64,000 bases of DNA from Ureaplasma zalophigenitalium (lineage in GTDB: Bacteria; Bacillota_I; Bacilli_A; Mycoplasmatales; Mycoplasmoidaceae), in contig NZ_JAOXHJ010000004.1 of NCBI RefSeq assembly GCF_025780055.1, forward strand, positions 28,873-92,872, given 5' to 3'. A program made the translations under genes and the position numbers. Below are positions 45,712-55,758 of this stretch, piece by piece (within the stretch, counting starts at the first letter, position 1; every line of letters begins with the position of its first letter). The notes beneath the pieces were generated by a model. It saw only the letters and a program-made list of their open reading frames with translations. It was not told the origin of the DNA and ran no database searches.

Positions 45712-46155
45712 ATGATTTATAGTCTATACAACCAAAGCGCTGATTTTAACTTATCTAAATATGAACCATTAATTAAAATGTTGATCGAAACAATCGAAGC
45801 TCATTTAAAATTACCGAGTGACCGAATTTTTGAACTCTTTTTTGTGGATGATGATGAAATTCGAGAGATTAATTTTAATTACCGCGAAAAAGACGCAATT
45901 ACTGATGTAGTTTCACTAGAAAGTGATCCTAGCCATTTCAGTCCGATTTTAGGTGAAGTTTATGTTTGTGTGCCTCAAACTCAACGACAAGCCATTACTT
46001 ATCAACACTCGTTCAAACGTGAATTATGTTTTTTAATCACGCACGGAATCTTACACCTGTTAGGTTATGATCACCTAACTACCAAAGATGAACAAGTTAT
46101 GTTTGGTTTACAAGAAGAAATATTAAACAAATTAGGAATTACACGCCATGAGTAA
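45712..46155 (+). CDS. ybeY: Endoribonuclease YbeY
   Basis: The 147-aa metal-dependent RNase acts in 16S maturation and ribosome quality control. The zinc-binding HGILHLLGYDH motif stands at about residues 117-127 and REKDAITDVVSLE is the usual NREYRxxDxxTDVLSF block. A -10 TATAAT lies at 45666-45671. The ATG follows a GGGG-type ribosome site. The next gene, era, overlaps by 8 bp. Confidence 0.94.
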   Translation: MIYSLYNQSADFNLSKYEPLIKMLIETIEAHLKLPSDRIFELFFVDDDEIREINFNYREKDAITDVVSLESDPSHFSPILGEVYVCVPQTQRQAITYQHSFKRELCFLITHGILHLLGYDHLTTKDEQVMFGLQEEILNKLGITRHE

Positions 46156-47062
46156 AACAGAAATAAAATATGCCAATATTGCGATTATTGGTAAACCCAA
46201 TGTAGGTAAATCATCATTAATGAACGAATTAACAAATTCATTAACTAGTATAGTGACAGCTAAACCACAAACAACAAGAAATGCCATTAGTGTTGTTTAT
46301 GAAGATGATGATAGTAAATTTGTTTTTACTGATACCCCAGGGTATTTAAACCCCCATTATAAATTGGATGAATTTTTAAACCAAGAAATTAAACAAGCTT
46401 ACGAAAAAGCGGAGTATATTTTATTTTTAACAGATATGTCCCGACCATTAAGTCCTGAGGATAATGAAATCATCGAATTATTACAAAACCTGCGAAACAA
46501 AAAAATTATTTTAGTCGTAAATAAAGCAGAAACAGCCTTGAACCAATCCTTAATTGATGAAAGAATTAATTTGCTAAAGCAATCTATTAATTTTATCGAT
46601 ACTATTCAAATTAGTGCATTACATAAAATTAATATTGATAAACTAATTGAACTAATCAAAATGCAAATCACTCCTTCACCAATTAATGAGTGATTTGGTC
46701 AACAATACAAACAAGATGATTTATTTTTAATTAGTGAAATTATTCGTGAACAATGTCTAATTCTATTAGACAAGGAAGTGCCACATGGTGTTGGTGTACA
46801 AATCGAAAGCGAAGAGTATCAACCTGAACAACAAATCTGAAAAATCGCAGCCAGCTTAATTGTTGAAAAAGAATCACATAAGCCGATTATCATTGGTAAA
46901 AATGGAACCATGATTAAAAACATTCGTGTAAATAGTGTTAAAAAAATAAGTAGTATTTATGATGCACGGATTCAATTACATTTATTTGCAAAAGTTGAAA
47001 AAAACTGACGAAATTCTTTTGCTACCTTGAACTCCTTGGGTTATAAAAACAAAAAATCCTAG
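46148..47062 (+). CDS. era: GTPase Era
   Basis: Era binds 16S rRNA during 30S assembly. G1 GKPNVGKSSL, G2 TTRN, G3 DTPG are standard; the G4 is NKAE rather than the usual NKxD. The C-terminal KH domain carries IIGKNGTMIKNI. A TGA Trp stands at INEWFGQQY. It starts inside the ybeY end. The ybeY-era-recO-glyS-dnaG order is conserved in Firmicutes. Confidence 0.94.
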
Positions 47063-47064
47063 TC

Positions 47065-47793
47065 ATGGGTTTAGTCGTGACACGAGGTTATCTCGTTAAA
47101 AAAACAGATTTCAATTATTTTGACGAAATTCTCACATTTTTAAATGAATATGGTAATTTGTTTACTATGTATGCCCCAGGAGTTAAACGAATTACATCAA
47201 AAAATTCTCGTAGTCTGTTTTTTGGTAATTATTTAGAATTTGAATTCTTTCATTCTACAACACCAAATAAATTAGGTAAGTTAAAAAAAGTTGTGGCACT
47301 CCATCGTATTGACTATACATATGAGAACCATTTTGCTTTGTTAGTTTTAAACTATTTAATCAGTAGTTTGCGTGAGACTAATCAACAAACTTTTAACTTC
47401 TATCAAGAAATTCTGGCTTGAATTATCCAAGATGTTGATCCGTATGTCTTAAGTTTATACACGATGATCCAATTTGCTAAACGAGAGGGCATCTTATTTT
47501 CTTTTAGAAATTGTGTCCATTGTCAAAATGACAAGAGAATTTTGACATTTGACCAATCTCATTTGGGGTTAATTTGTGCAAATTGTTTCAAGAATGAGCC
47601 ACATTTCATTTTATCTCATGCATTAATTAAATATTTTTATATACTAAATAGCATGGATGCATTTAATAAAAAAATAGTAATTCCACAAAAAGACGCAATT
47701 AATTTAATGAAGTATCTTAATCATATATTGGCAAATAAACTCGGTCTTTATATTCCTTATATTGATTATTTAAAAAACTTCGTTAAAAAATAA
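47065..47793 (+). CDS. recO: DNA repair protein RecO
   Basis: RecO helps load RecA at gaps with RecR. The 242-aa protein has an OB-like N-terminus (VVTRGYLVKKTDFNYFDEILTFL.. GNLFTMYAPGVKR) and a helical C-terminal domain with a four-Cys zinc motif (CVHC and CANC near residues 151 and 175). Alignment to RecO is recognisable but weak by eye. It lies 2 bp after era and 13 bp before glyS. Confidence 0.82.
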
Positions 47794-47806
47794 AGGAGCT
47801 TAATAT

Positions 47807-49219
47807 ATGCAACGTTTCAAAAAAGCAGAAGATATTGTTAATCATTTAAAACAAACTGGTTTTGTTTTTGCTAACTCAGAAATATATAACGGATTAGCTA
47901 ATGCTTGGGATTATGGTCCACTAGGAGTCATACTGAAAAATAATTTAAAGAATTTATGATGAAAACACTTTGTCAATCGTACGCCGGATGTTTATGGTTT
48001 AGATTCAGCCATCATTAATAACCCTTTAGTTTGACAAGCAAGTGGCCATTTAGATAATTTTAGTGACCCCCTGATCGATTGTAAAAATTGCCAAACACGA
48101 TACCGAGCAGATAAAATGATTAACCAAATTGCACAAAGTGATTTGATTAATGAAAAAACAAGCAATCAAGATATTCAAAATGCCTTGGTTAAGTTTGCTA
48201 TCAAATGTGAAAATTGTAAACAACAAAGCTGAACAGATGTTCGATATTTTAATTTAATGTTTAAGACAAATATGGGCGTTATAGATGATAACAAAAATAT
48301 CGTTTATCTACGTCCCGAAACAGCTCAAGGTATTTTTGTTAACTTTAAAAATATTCAACGTGCAATGCGTTTACACCTGCCGTTTGGGGTAGCTCAAATT
48401 GGTAAGTCTTTTCGTAACGAAATTACACCTGGAAATTTTATTTTTAGAACTCGTGAATTTGAACAAATGGAAATTGAGTATTTCTTGCACGCAAATGATG
48501 CTTATAATGTTTTTGATCAATATGAAAACAAAATTTATAACTGATTGACTAAAGAATGTAATTTAGATGAAGACAAAATTCGTAAACATGAGCATTCACC
48601 AGAAGAATTAGCTCACTATTCTGCTAAAACTATTGATTTTGAATATGAATTTTTATTTGGTTTTCAAGAATTATACGGTCTTGCCTATCGTGGTGATTAC
48701 GATTTAAATCAACATATGCAATTGTCTAAAAAGGATTTAACTTACTTAGATGAAAATACTAAAACAAAATTTGTCCCACACGTTGTTGAACCATCAGTTG
48801 GTGTGGAACGTTTGTTTTATGCCATTGCAACTAATCATTTATTAATCGAATCTTTAGCTGATGATGAAGAAAGAATTGTTTTTAACTTGCCATACGAACT
48901 AGCCCCATATAAGTTAGCGGTTCTCCCTTTATCAAACAAGTTTAAAGATCAAGCATTTAAGTTTTATCAAAAATTATTAAACCAAGACATTGTAATGACT
49001 TTTGATGCTGCTGGGTCAATTGGTAAACGCTACCGTCGACAGGATGCTATTGGGACTATTTATTGTTTAACAGTTGACTTTGATAGTTTTAATGAAAACC
49101 AGGAAATTATATCGTTCACAATTCGTGAACGTAATTCAATGAACCAAAAACGAATTACTCTAGAAGAATTACCTGCTTTTTTATCAAAACAAGGACACAG
49201 CAACTTTAACTGTGAGTAA
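47807..49219 (+). CDS. glyS: Glycine--tRNA ligase (single-chain, alpha2 type)
   Basis: A class II synthetase of 470 aa of the GlyQS/glyS dimeric type. Motifs: the [24 protein letters not shown] start, [37 protein letters not shown], and [16 protein letters not shown]. The zinc-like CKNC/CENC pairs in the insert are retained. The ATG at 47807 follows GGAGC. TGA codons are Trp at conserved positions. Confidence 0.96.
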
Positions 49220-51032
49220 TTTAAATTTATTTGACAATATTCGTGCGCAGGTAAAAATATCAGATATCATCAAGCAATATATTCATATCACTAAAAAGGG
49301 GAATAATTATATTGCTATTTGTCCATTTCACAACGATACCAAACCATCTTTATCAATTAACAATCAAAAGCAAATTTTTAAATGTTTTGCATGTAATCAA
49401 GCGGGTGATGGTATTAAGTTTGTTGCCGAAAAAAACAATATTTCCTACCAAGAAGCAGCCATTAAAATTGTTCATGATCATAATCTTGACCCAGATTTGT
49501 TAAAAAATCTTAAAAAACAGACACCTTATGAGCAACTATTAGCAGATACTAATTTTCTAAATTCCCAAGTTTTAGTATATTTTCAAATGTGATTAAATGA
49601 TGTGAAATATCAAGATGTCCGTCAAATCTTAATTGATAGAAAAATTGCTCCAACAATGATTGAGCTTTTTCGTTTAGGTTATGCTCCTAAACACAATCTT
49701 CTAACACAAGTTTTAAAAAAAGTGCAGCCGAATTTAGCTGCTGAAAATCCTTTTTTTAATTGAAAAAATTTAGAGACAGCATCTATTCTTAATCTTGACG
49801 AACAAGCTGAATATCGAGACTACTTTTTTGATCGGATTATTTTCCCTATTACAGATGTCAAAAATAATGTCATCGGTTTTAGCGGGAGATCTTTAAACAA
49901 TAAACAAGCTAGTAAGTATATGAATACGCGAGAATCTAAAGTTTTTATCAAAAAACAGACTCTATACAATTTATTTTTAGCTCAGCAAAACTTAGGCGAA
50001 CATCATGCTTTATATATTTGTGAAGGGTTTTTTGATGTTATTAGTGCCTATCAATCAGGTATAAAAAACATTGTTGCCACAATGGGTGTAGCTTTAACTA
50101 ATGATCATTTACGTCTGTTAAAGAGTGTTGGTGTTAAAAAATTAATTCTGGCATTCGATAACGATGCTGCCGGCTTAGAAGTTACACTAAAGTACATTCA
50201 TCAATTAAAACAACAAGGTTTTGAGTTGTTTGTTCTTAACCAAACAGAAAATAAATATAAAGATTTTAACGATGTTTTAGTTCATGAAGGTGAAAACAAA
50301 CTACAAATATTGTTAGGTCAGTATGACCATTATAGTGTTTTTTATTTGCGATACTTAGCAGATTTATATACACAAACTGAAGATTTAATTAAAAAAAATG
50401 CAATCAAAAAAGACTTTTTTGATCATATAGGAGCTGATGGTGATCAGAACTATATTTCAATATACGCGGAGTTATTTTTAAAATTTGAACCACAATATTC
50501 AATAGATTTAGCCTATCGCGAAATATATCGCTTCTTAACAAAACCTAGCGCCAATAATCAGAAATTAAAACAGCCTATTAAAAAAACAAAAACACCTAAT
50601 TATCGTTTTAATGATCGTTATATAATAGCCAACTCAATTAACGTTTGTGCGCTGTTTGCAGCTATTTTGCAATCCAAACTATGCTATGATCGTGTTGTAG
50701 CGGTTCTAGATGATGAAAAACGTTTAGTTTTATTAAATGAATATATTGCATTGTTAGATTATTTCGACGCTTTATATTTAAGTGTTTTGGAAGCGGATAA
50801 TGTTGATGCTAAATATCATTGGTTTCTAAACAACTGGGATAATACCGAATATGATCAGGCCACTAACATCCTGTACGAACAAGTACAAAACTATTTAATT
50901 AATCCCTTAAATAAATGGCCATGAAAAACCTCTGAAAACGAAATACCTATGGCCTTGCAGGATTTTGAAAACTGAGCAATTAAAGATACAATCCCTTTTC
51001 TAAAACGAAAGAAAAACCTGAGTGATTTTTAA
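49212..51032 (+). CDS. dnaG: DNA primase
   Basis: Makes RNA primers for replication. The CHC2 zinc-binding module (AICPFHNDTKPSL ... KCFACNQAGD) is at about residues 36-62, the TOPRIM domain starts at YICEGFFDVISAYQSG with VATMGVALT and LAFDNDAAGLE. The C-terminal helicase-interaction region is poorly conserved. It starts at a GTG (49212) inside the end of glyS, with AAGGA upstream; the exact start is uncertain. The 606-aa length is normal. The stop lies in the stem of the terminator. Confidence 0.94.
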
Positions 51033-51047
51033 ATCCTCAGGTTTTTT
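51013..51047 (+). terminator. Terminator overlapping the dnaG stop
   Basis: AACCTGAG/CTCAGGTT stem with a loop that contains the dnaG stop, followed by TTTTTT. Confidence 0.82.
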
Positions 51048-51052
51048 ATTAA

Positions 51053-51134
51053 TGGTGCTCAATAAGGGACTCGAACCCATATGATTTCTCGGTTGATTTT
51101 GAGTCAACTGCGTCTGCCATTTCGCCAATTGAGC
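51053..51134 (-). tRNA. tRNA-Leu (anticodon CAA)
   Basis: 82 nt on the minus strand with a class II fold: acceptor GCTCAAT/ATTGAGC, discriminator A, and encoded CCA at 51053-51055. The D-arm GGCGAAATGGCAGACGC is leucine-typical, and the anticodon stem GTTGA/TCAAC encloses the loop CTCAAAA, giving CAA, which decodes UUG. The T-arm is GGGTTCGAGTCCC. Confidence 0.93.
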
Positions 51135-51225
51135 AAGACTAATATATTATAATTAATTCGTATTGGCTTTGTCAAATTAATTTGGTATAAAACCAATATT
51201 TTGTATTAAAAAGGAGTGTAAACTT

Positions 51226-51837
51226 ATGAATAATAAAAATGATACAGAAAGATTTGATTATCCACAGGATGATGATGACGGTAAAAAAACATTATTAAGA
51301 ATGAATGATAGTCATAAACACATTAGTGATTTCTTCTTTCAAAACGTTAATATTTTATCAACGGATGTTTGCTTAGACATCGGTTGCGGTGGAGGGTATA
51401 ACGCTGGAGAACTAGCTAAACGAGCTACTTTAGTTCACGCTATTGACATTAGTAAAAAGGCTTGTGAAGTAACCCGATTTTATAATGCCACAGCTTGTCG
51501 ATCTCAAAAATTACACATCAGTAATATAAGTATTGAAGATGCTGAATTCCCCAGTGATTATTTCAATGTAATTACCGCTTTTTCAACTATTTATTTTTGG
51601 GATGATTTAGATTACGATTTAAAAAAGATTTATAACATTTTAAATAAAGGTGGAGCCTTTTATGTTATGATTGCAACCAATAAAGATAATTGACAAGATC
51701 AATGGAAACATGTTAATAATTTTAAAGTGATAGATGAATACGAACTATTAGCTAAATTAAAGGTAATTGGTTTTAATCAACTCAATATTAAATACCAACC
51801 AAATACAAAACGTTTGATGATTCAAGGAGTTAAATAA
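51226..51837 (+). CDS. Class I SAM-dependent methyltransferase, copy 1
   Basis: The 203-aa protein has the Rossmann motif I VCLDIGCGGGYNAGEL at about residues 48-63, post-I acid AIDIS, motif II-like FNVITAFSTIYFW and motif III LNKGGAFYVMIATN. It begins with about 30 extra acidic residues. A TGA Trp is at KDNWQDQW. It is most similar to its immediate neighbour and to the short MT-11-type methyltransferases of Firmicutes; substrate unknown. The ATG at 51226 follows AAGGAG. The two copies are 2 bp apart and form an operon. Confidence 0.85.
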
Positions 51838-51839
51838 TT

Positions 51840-52466
51840 ATGGATAAAACAAATAAAACAAATGTTAACATAACTAATGATTCTTTTGGTAATCCTACTA
51901 ATGATGAAGCTGGTTATAATATCTTAAAAGATATGAATGAGCACCATCAAACTATTGCTGCTTGGGGATTTTCTCAATTCAATATCCAAAACGATGATCG
52001 GTGTTTAGATGTTGGTTGTGGTGGTGGTGCAAATATTAAGTATATGTCTGCCAAGGCTGAGCATGTCACAGGTATCGACATTTCAATTATGTCATGTAAA
52101 GTTTCACGAGAAGTGAATGATTTAGGCATAAAGAACGACCGTGTATGCATTCAAGAAGCCAATATCGAAAACTTTGATGCACCAAGTGAAACATTTAGTT
52201 TAATCACTGCTTTTTGTACAATTTATTTTTGAAACGACCACCCCGCTGCTTTTAAAAACATTTACCGGTTATTAAAACCAAATGGTCGTTTTTGCTTAAT
52301 TGCAAGCGGAAAACAAAAACAATTAGAATGAGCGCATGTCCCCAATTTAAAAATCGTTGATGAATTTGTTTTAATGTCAGAAATTAATGATGCTGGTTTT
52401 TCTGATCTAAGCATTATTTTTGAACCAGACAAGGGCTATATTATTATTCAAGCAGTTAAAAAATAG
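51840..52466 (+). CDS. Class I SAM-dependent methyltransferase, copy 2
   Basis: A paralogue of the preceding gene (208 aa) with CLDVGCGGGANIKYMS, AIDIS/TGIDIS, SLITAFCTIYFW and LKPNGRFCLIAS. The shared stretches with copy 1 (MNxxHxxI, CLDxGCGGG, IDIS, ITAFxTIYFW) indicate a tandem duplication with later divergence. The N-terminus differs (TNVNITNDSFGNPTNDEAGYN). ATG is 2 bp after the copy 1 stop. Substrate unknown. Confidence 0.85.
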
Positions 52467-52549
52467 ATACCGAGAGTTTAGTTTATTAACAAACTAGATT
52501 ATCAACATTTTGACATTCAATAAACCTATAAACAGGTTATAATATTGTA

Positions 52550-52884
52550 ATGGACATCAATTTAGCTCTGTATAACATTAACGGGTTTTTACTTCTTTGT
52601 TAATTATTGATTTTTAAAAAGTGTGAAAAATTTTGAAACATTCTATTAATATACAAAATTCCTTTATGTCCGCGTACAAATGCATATTTTAAAAAGCACG
52701 CTCGATATTATTTAATGTTAAAAAACATTTTCGTTAGATAAAAATATCTATGAGTAAAAATCTCTTAGTAATTTATTATTACTCCTCCTAGCTTTTTAAT
52801 CTAATTTTTAATCAGATTAATCGCTGTGACTTAAACAATATTTATCAGCTAGCCTTATGAAAGGATCCCTAGGATCCTTTTTAT
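52550..52884 (+). ncRNA. Candidate unrecognised RNA gene
   Basis: A TATAAT at 52538-52543 stands 7 bp before, and a strong terminator at 52860-52884 ends, an interval of about 335 bp with no gene in any frame. A possible -35 TTGACA at 52510-52515 is too far away (22 bp). Inside are short stem-forming repeats, such as AGATA/TATCT at about 52735-52751 and AATCT/AGATT at about 52799-52819. I could not match it to RNase P RNA, SRP RNA, 6S RNA or a T-box. Confidence 0.45.
52860..52884 (+). terminator. Strong Rho-independent terminator in the intergenic region
   Basis: A perfect nine-base stem AAAGGATCC/GGATCCTTT with a CTA loop and a following T-tract. No gene ends within 390 bp upstream, so it presumably terminates an RNA or a long methyltransferase transcript. 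Confidence 0.85.
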
Positions 52885-52993
52885 TACAACCATTAATTAT
52901 TAGCAAACAACAAGGTTATAAATGCCTTTTTTAACTTTTAACAATTAAAAGAATTTTATTTTCCTCAGCGATTTGCTTCCAATTAACTTTTTT

Positions 52994-53016
52994 AATGTCT
53001 TATGTCATAAGACATT
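52994..53016. promoter_or_regulatory. Perfect 23-bp palindrome upstream of pfkA
   Basis: AATGTCTTATG, one central T, CATAAGACATT: two 11-base arms. It ends 31 bp before the pfkA ATG, close to where the promoter or transcript start should be. A loop of one base suggests a DNA-binding site rather than an RNA hairpin. Confidence 0.6.
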
Positions 53017-53047
53017 GTATTAATTTAAGAGTATCAAGGATTTAATC

Positions 53048-54010
53048 ATGCATAAACCACATATTTTATTATTAACCTCAGGCGGTGACGCTCCAGGAAT
53101 GAATACTTTTTTGGCCAAAAGCATTACTTTATTACGGGATAAATACTCTGTTTATTTATGCTCTAACGGTCTTAATGGATTAATTAAAAACCAGATTTTC
53201 CCTATTGATGAAAATTGTGATTATTTGCAATTTGTTGATCAACCAAGCACCTTTTTAGGTTCTTCACGACTAAAAAAACCTTTGCAAGAAGATAAAATTT
53301 CTTTGCAAACAATTATCCAAAACCTGCAACAAGCACAAATCCAACATTTGATTATTTTGGGCGGGAATGGAAGCATGGCTGCTGCAAAAGTCATTAGTTT
53401 ACATACTGTTATTAATGTCATTACAGTACCCTTTTCTATTGATAACGACTTGCAGGAAGTGTTTTATACTATTGGTTCCTTATCGGCTGCTCTGTTTAAC
53501 CACTCCCTGCTTCGTAATTTAAAATATACTAATCAGGCCCACCAAGCTTTATGCCTGATCGAAATCATGGGGCGTCATCATCCCTACTTATTAGACGCAT
53601 CAATAGGTAATTTACAACCATTACTGACAATTAGAACTATTAATGAGAAATTAACTCCAGAGGCTATTTGCCAAGAAATCTACAGGAAATTACATACTAG
53701 TCAAAAATATGATCCACTAATTGTTGTAAAAGAATTAATTTATAATTCTAAGGAATATGAGGAAATTAACCAAGCTATACAGTTAAATTTTCCCGACATA
53801 ATTGTCCGCCGACCCATCTTTTTTTCTTATTTACAACGTGGGTGCGACGTTGCTGAGATCGATCAAATCATTTGTGCAAACGCAGCACAAGTATTATTTA
53901 ATTTCTTAACAAATTGTCCCAACATTACAATTAGTAACAACTTTTTTGTTGCCATCAATCAAAACGATAAATCAGATATTCAGATTCTTCCTTATAGCAT
54001 TATCAAATAA
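53048..54010 (+). CDS. pfkA: Phosphofructokinase-like protein with altered active site
   Basis: The 320-aa protein has the PFK fold: LLLTSGGDAPGMN near residue 9, LGSSRL (Arg74), LGGNGSM, SIDND, EIMGRH and YLQRGCD. PFK phosphorylates fructose-6-phosphate with ATP. Relative to Bacillus PFK, the Mg-binding Asp103 of GGDGS is Asn107, Thr125 is Ser130, Arg162 appears as Ala167 and His249 is Tyr; the catalytic Asp127 (Asp132), Glu222 and Arg243 are kept. So it is divergent; activity is uncertain. The ATG follows AAGGA. A 23-bp palindrome is upstream and a terminator 1 bp downstream. Confidence 0.85.
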   Translation: MHKPHILLLTSGGDAPGMNTFLAKSITLLRDKYSVYLCSNGLNGLIKNQIFPIDENCDYLQFVDQPSTFLGSSRLKKPLQEDKISLQTIIQNLQQAQIQHLIILGGNGSMAAAKVISLHTVINVITVPFSIDNDLQEVFYTIGSLSAALFNHSLLRNLKYTNQAHQALCLIEIMGRHHPYLLDASIGNLQPLLTIRTINEKLTPEAICQEIYRKLHTSQKYDPLIVVKELIYNSKEYEEINQAIQLNFPDIIVRRPIFFSYLQRGCDVAEIDQIICANAAQVLFNFLTNCPNITISNNFFVAINQNDKSDIQILPYSIIK

Positions 54011-54042
54011 AAACCGCAACAATGTAGATTGCTGCGGTTTTT
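54011..54042. terminator. Bidirectional terminator between pfkA and mutM
   Basis: AAACCGCA/TGCGGTTT with an inner CAAT/ATTG stem; A- and T-runs on the two sides. It overlaps the mutM stop. Confidence 0.87.
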
Positions 54043-54877
54043 ATTTTCTCAGTTTTTGACATTCTGGACAAAAATAAGTACCTCGTCCGTTTAATTTAAT
54101 TTTCATGATTACACCTGAGCACGATAAACAATTTTGCTTATCACGACCATGAACTTTTAAAAAAGATTGGTATGACCCTTGTTGATCTTTATCAACTTTA
54201 AAAGAGTGAATTGAAGTTCCGTTATGTTCAATTGATGTTTTTAAAATCTTTTTTGCGTGATTATAAAGGTTGGTAAAGTCTTCTTTTTTTAACCTGTTAG
54301 CCTTGCTTGCTGGATGGATTTGACAAGCAAATAAAATCTCATTGGCATAAATGTTCCCAATTCCACTAATTTTTGTTTGGTCTAATAATAAGGTTTTGAT
54401 ATCCTTGTTAGCTTTGCTTAATTGTTGATAAAAGAAATTAGCATCTACACTTGGATCCAAGGGATCTTTATTGACTTTTTGTAATTCTTTTGAAATCAAA
54501 TAATCAGTTTGTGAGTATACATGAAAAGTACCAAATTGGCGGGTATCATAATAAACCAATTTGTAATCATTATCTAAATAAAAAATAACGTGCGCATGAG
54601 CTTGGTTTACAAACTCGTTTTTTTCTAAATAAAAAAACTTCCCTTCCATACGCAAATGCACTGCAAGCACATTATTATTATCCATAAAGAAAAGAAGGTA
54701 TTTCCCGTGTCGCTCAATTTTTAAAATTTCACGGCCTTCAAACTCGTTAACGAATTCATTCTCAGTTCGGTTTTTTAAAATTTTTGGCAAAAAAACTTCC
54801 ACTGTTTGAATTTTTTTATTTAAAACTAATTGGTTTAAATGATTAACAATCACTTGGACTTCTGGTAGTTCAGGCAT
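54041..54877 (-). CDS. mutM: Formamidopyrimidine-DNA glycosylase
   Basis: Removes oxidised purines such as 8-oxoG. The 278-aa protein begins MPELPEVQ with the N-terminal Pro that acts as nucleophile and Glu3; the Lys in RHGKYLLF is the conserved helix lysine; the H2TH stretch TKISGIGNIYANEILFACQIHP is clear, and the C-terminal zinc finger is CLSC...CPEC. In M. genitalium mutM is also near dnaE and the 5'-3' exonuclease. The ATG at 54877 has AAGGAG. Confidence 0.95.
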   Translation of the reverse strand: MPELPEVQVIVNHLNQLVLNKKIQTVEVFLPKILKNRTENEFVNEFEGREILKIERHGKYLLFFMDNNNVLAVHLRMEGKFFYLEKNEFVNQAHAHVIFYLDNDYKLVYYDTRQFGTFHVYSQTDYLISKELQKVNKDPLDPSVDANFFYQQLSKANKDIKTLLLDQTKISGIGNIYANEILFACQIHPASKANRLKKEDFTNLYNHAKKILKTSIEHNGTSIHSFKVDKDQQGSYQSFLKVHGRDKQNCLSCSGVIMKIKLNGRGTYFCPECQKLRK

Positions 54878-54894
54878 AATTTACTCCTTATATT

Positions 54895-55755
54895 TTAATA
54901 ATTAAGATTAATTTTTCACCGCATCGAAAAATCCAACAACGCTTCTTCATTGATTTCGTTGACCAGAAATTCTTCTAAGGTTGCTTCTTTTAATAAATCA
55001 GTTTTTATTTTAGCTAGTTCGTAACACAAATAAGCATTGTCTTTATCATTGATTAATTTAGTTTGAACACTTTTTGAACACTTATCAAGATTATTATAAA
55101 TGTTGTCCAGGTTATTAAAATTCAAGATAAGATTAAGGGCTGTTTGTTTGCCAATACCTCGAACCCCTGTTAAATTATCAGAACTATCACCAGCTAGAGC
55201 TTTAAAATCAATAATTTGTGCAGGCTGTAAAGCGTTGTTTTGCGCAGCAAAGTTTTGCATATCATTAGTTTGTAAAACACTCATCCCTGTTTTAAATAAA
55301 TGCACTTGGGTTAATTCATTTACTAATTGTAATAAATCTTTATCTGATGAAAAAACATCAACTTTGATGTTTTTATCATTGCAAAAATGAGCAAAAGAAC
55401 CGACAATATCATCTGCTTCATATCCGGGAAAAACAAAGGTTTTTAATCCTAAAATATGGAATAACTCCTTAATTGGCTCTAATTGCATCACTAACTCTGC
55501 ATCCATCGGTTTACGATCTTTTTTGTAGTCATTATAAGCATCTTTGCGTAGTGTTTGTTGCGGGCTATCCAAAGCAACTAATGCGTAGTCGTAAGTATCA
55601 AACTGCATAATGTTTTTCAACATTCTCCCAACTAATCTAATCGCATTATTAGCGGGAATATTGTGAGCGCGATTATATTCTAATTGCTTATATGAAGCGA
55701 AATATGCGCGATAAATTAACGCACTCGCATCGAGAACAAAGGCTTTTTTACTCAT
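54895..55755 (-). CDS. 5'-3' exonuclease (Pol I N-terminal domain as separate protein)
   Basis: The 286-aa protein matches only the flap/5' nuclease domain of Pol I. It has VLDASALIYRAYFA, MAVDxxx-like RKDAYNDYKKDRKPMD, PGYEADDIVGSFA (metal Asp residues), DVFSSDKDLLQLV and the H3TH region KALAGDSSDNLTGVRGIGKQTALNLI. There is no polymerase domain. It removes RNA primers and flaps. The ATG is 3 bp after dnaE and mutM follows 17 bp later. A TGA Trp is near the end (MRWKINLNY). Confidence 0.94.
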
Positions 55756-55758
55756 AAT

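Noticed and set aside
45695-45790. Short frame MKKGAAW... starting before ybeY
   Set aside because: It is out of frame with ybeY, ends soon and has no features; the ybeY start at 45712 has the family N-terminus.
52550-52603. A 17-codon leader peptide starting at ATG 52550
   Set aside because: It would be almost leaderless and there is no ribosome site; too short to support.
52550-52884. RNase P RNA (rnpB)
   Set aside because: The universally conserved GAGGAAAGTCC-type and ACAGAA-type segments are not present.
55100-55390. Open frame on the plus strand inside the 5'-3' exonuclease gene
   Set aside because: The opposite strand encodes clear flap-nuclease motifs over the same bases.
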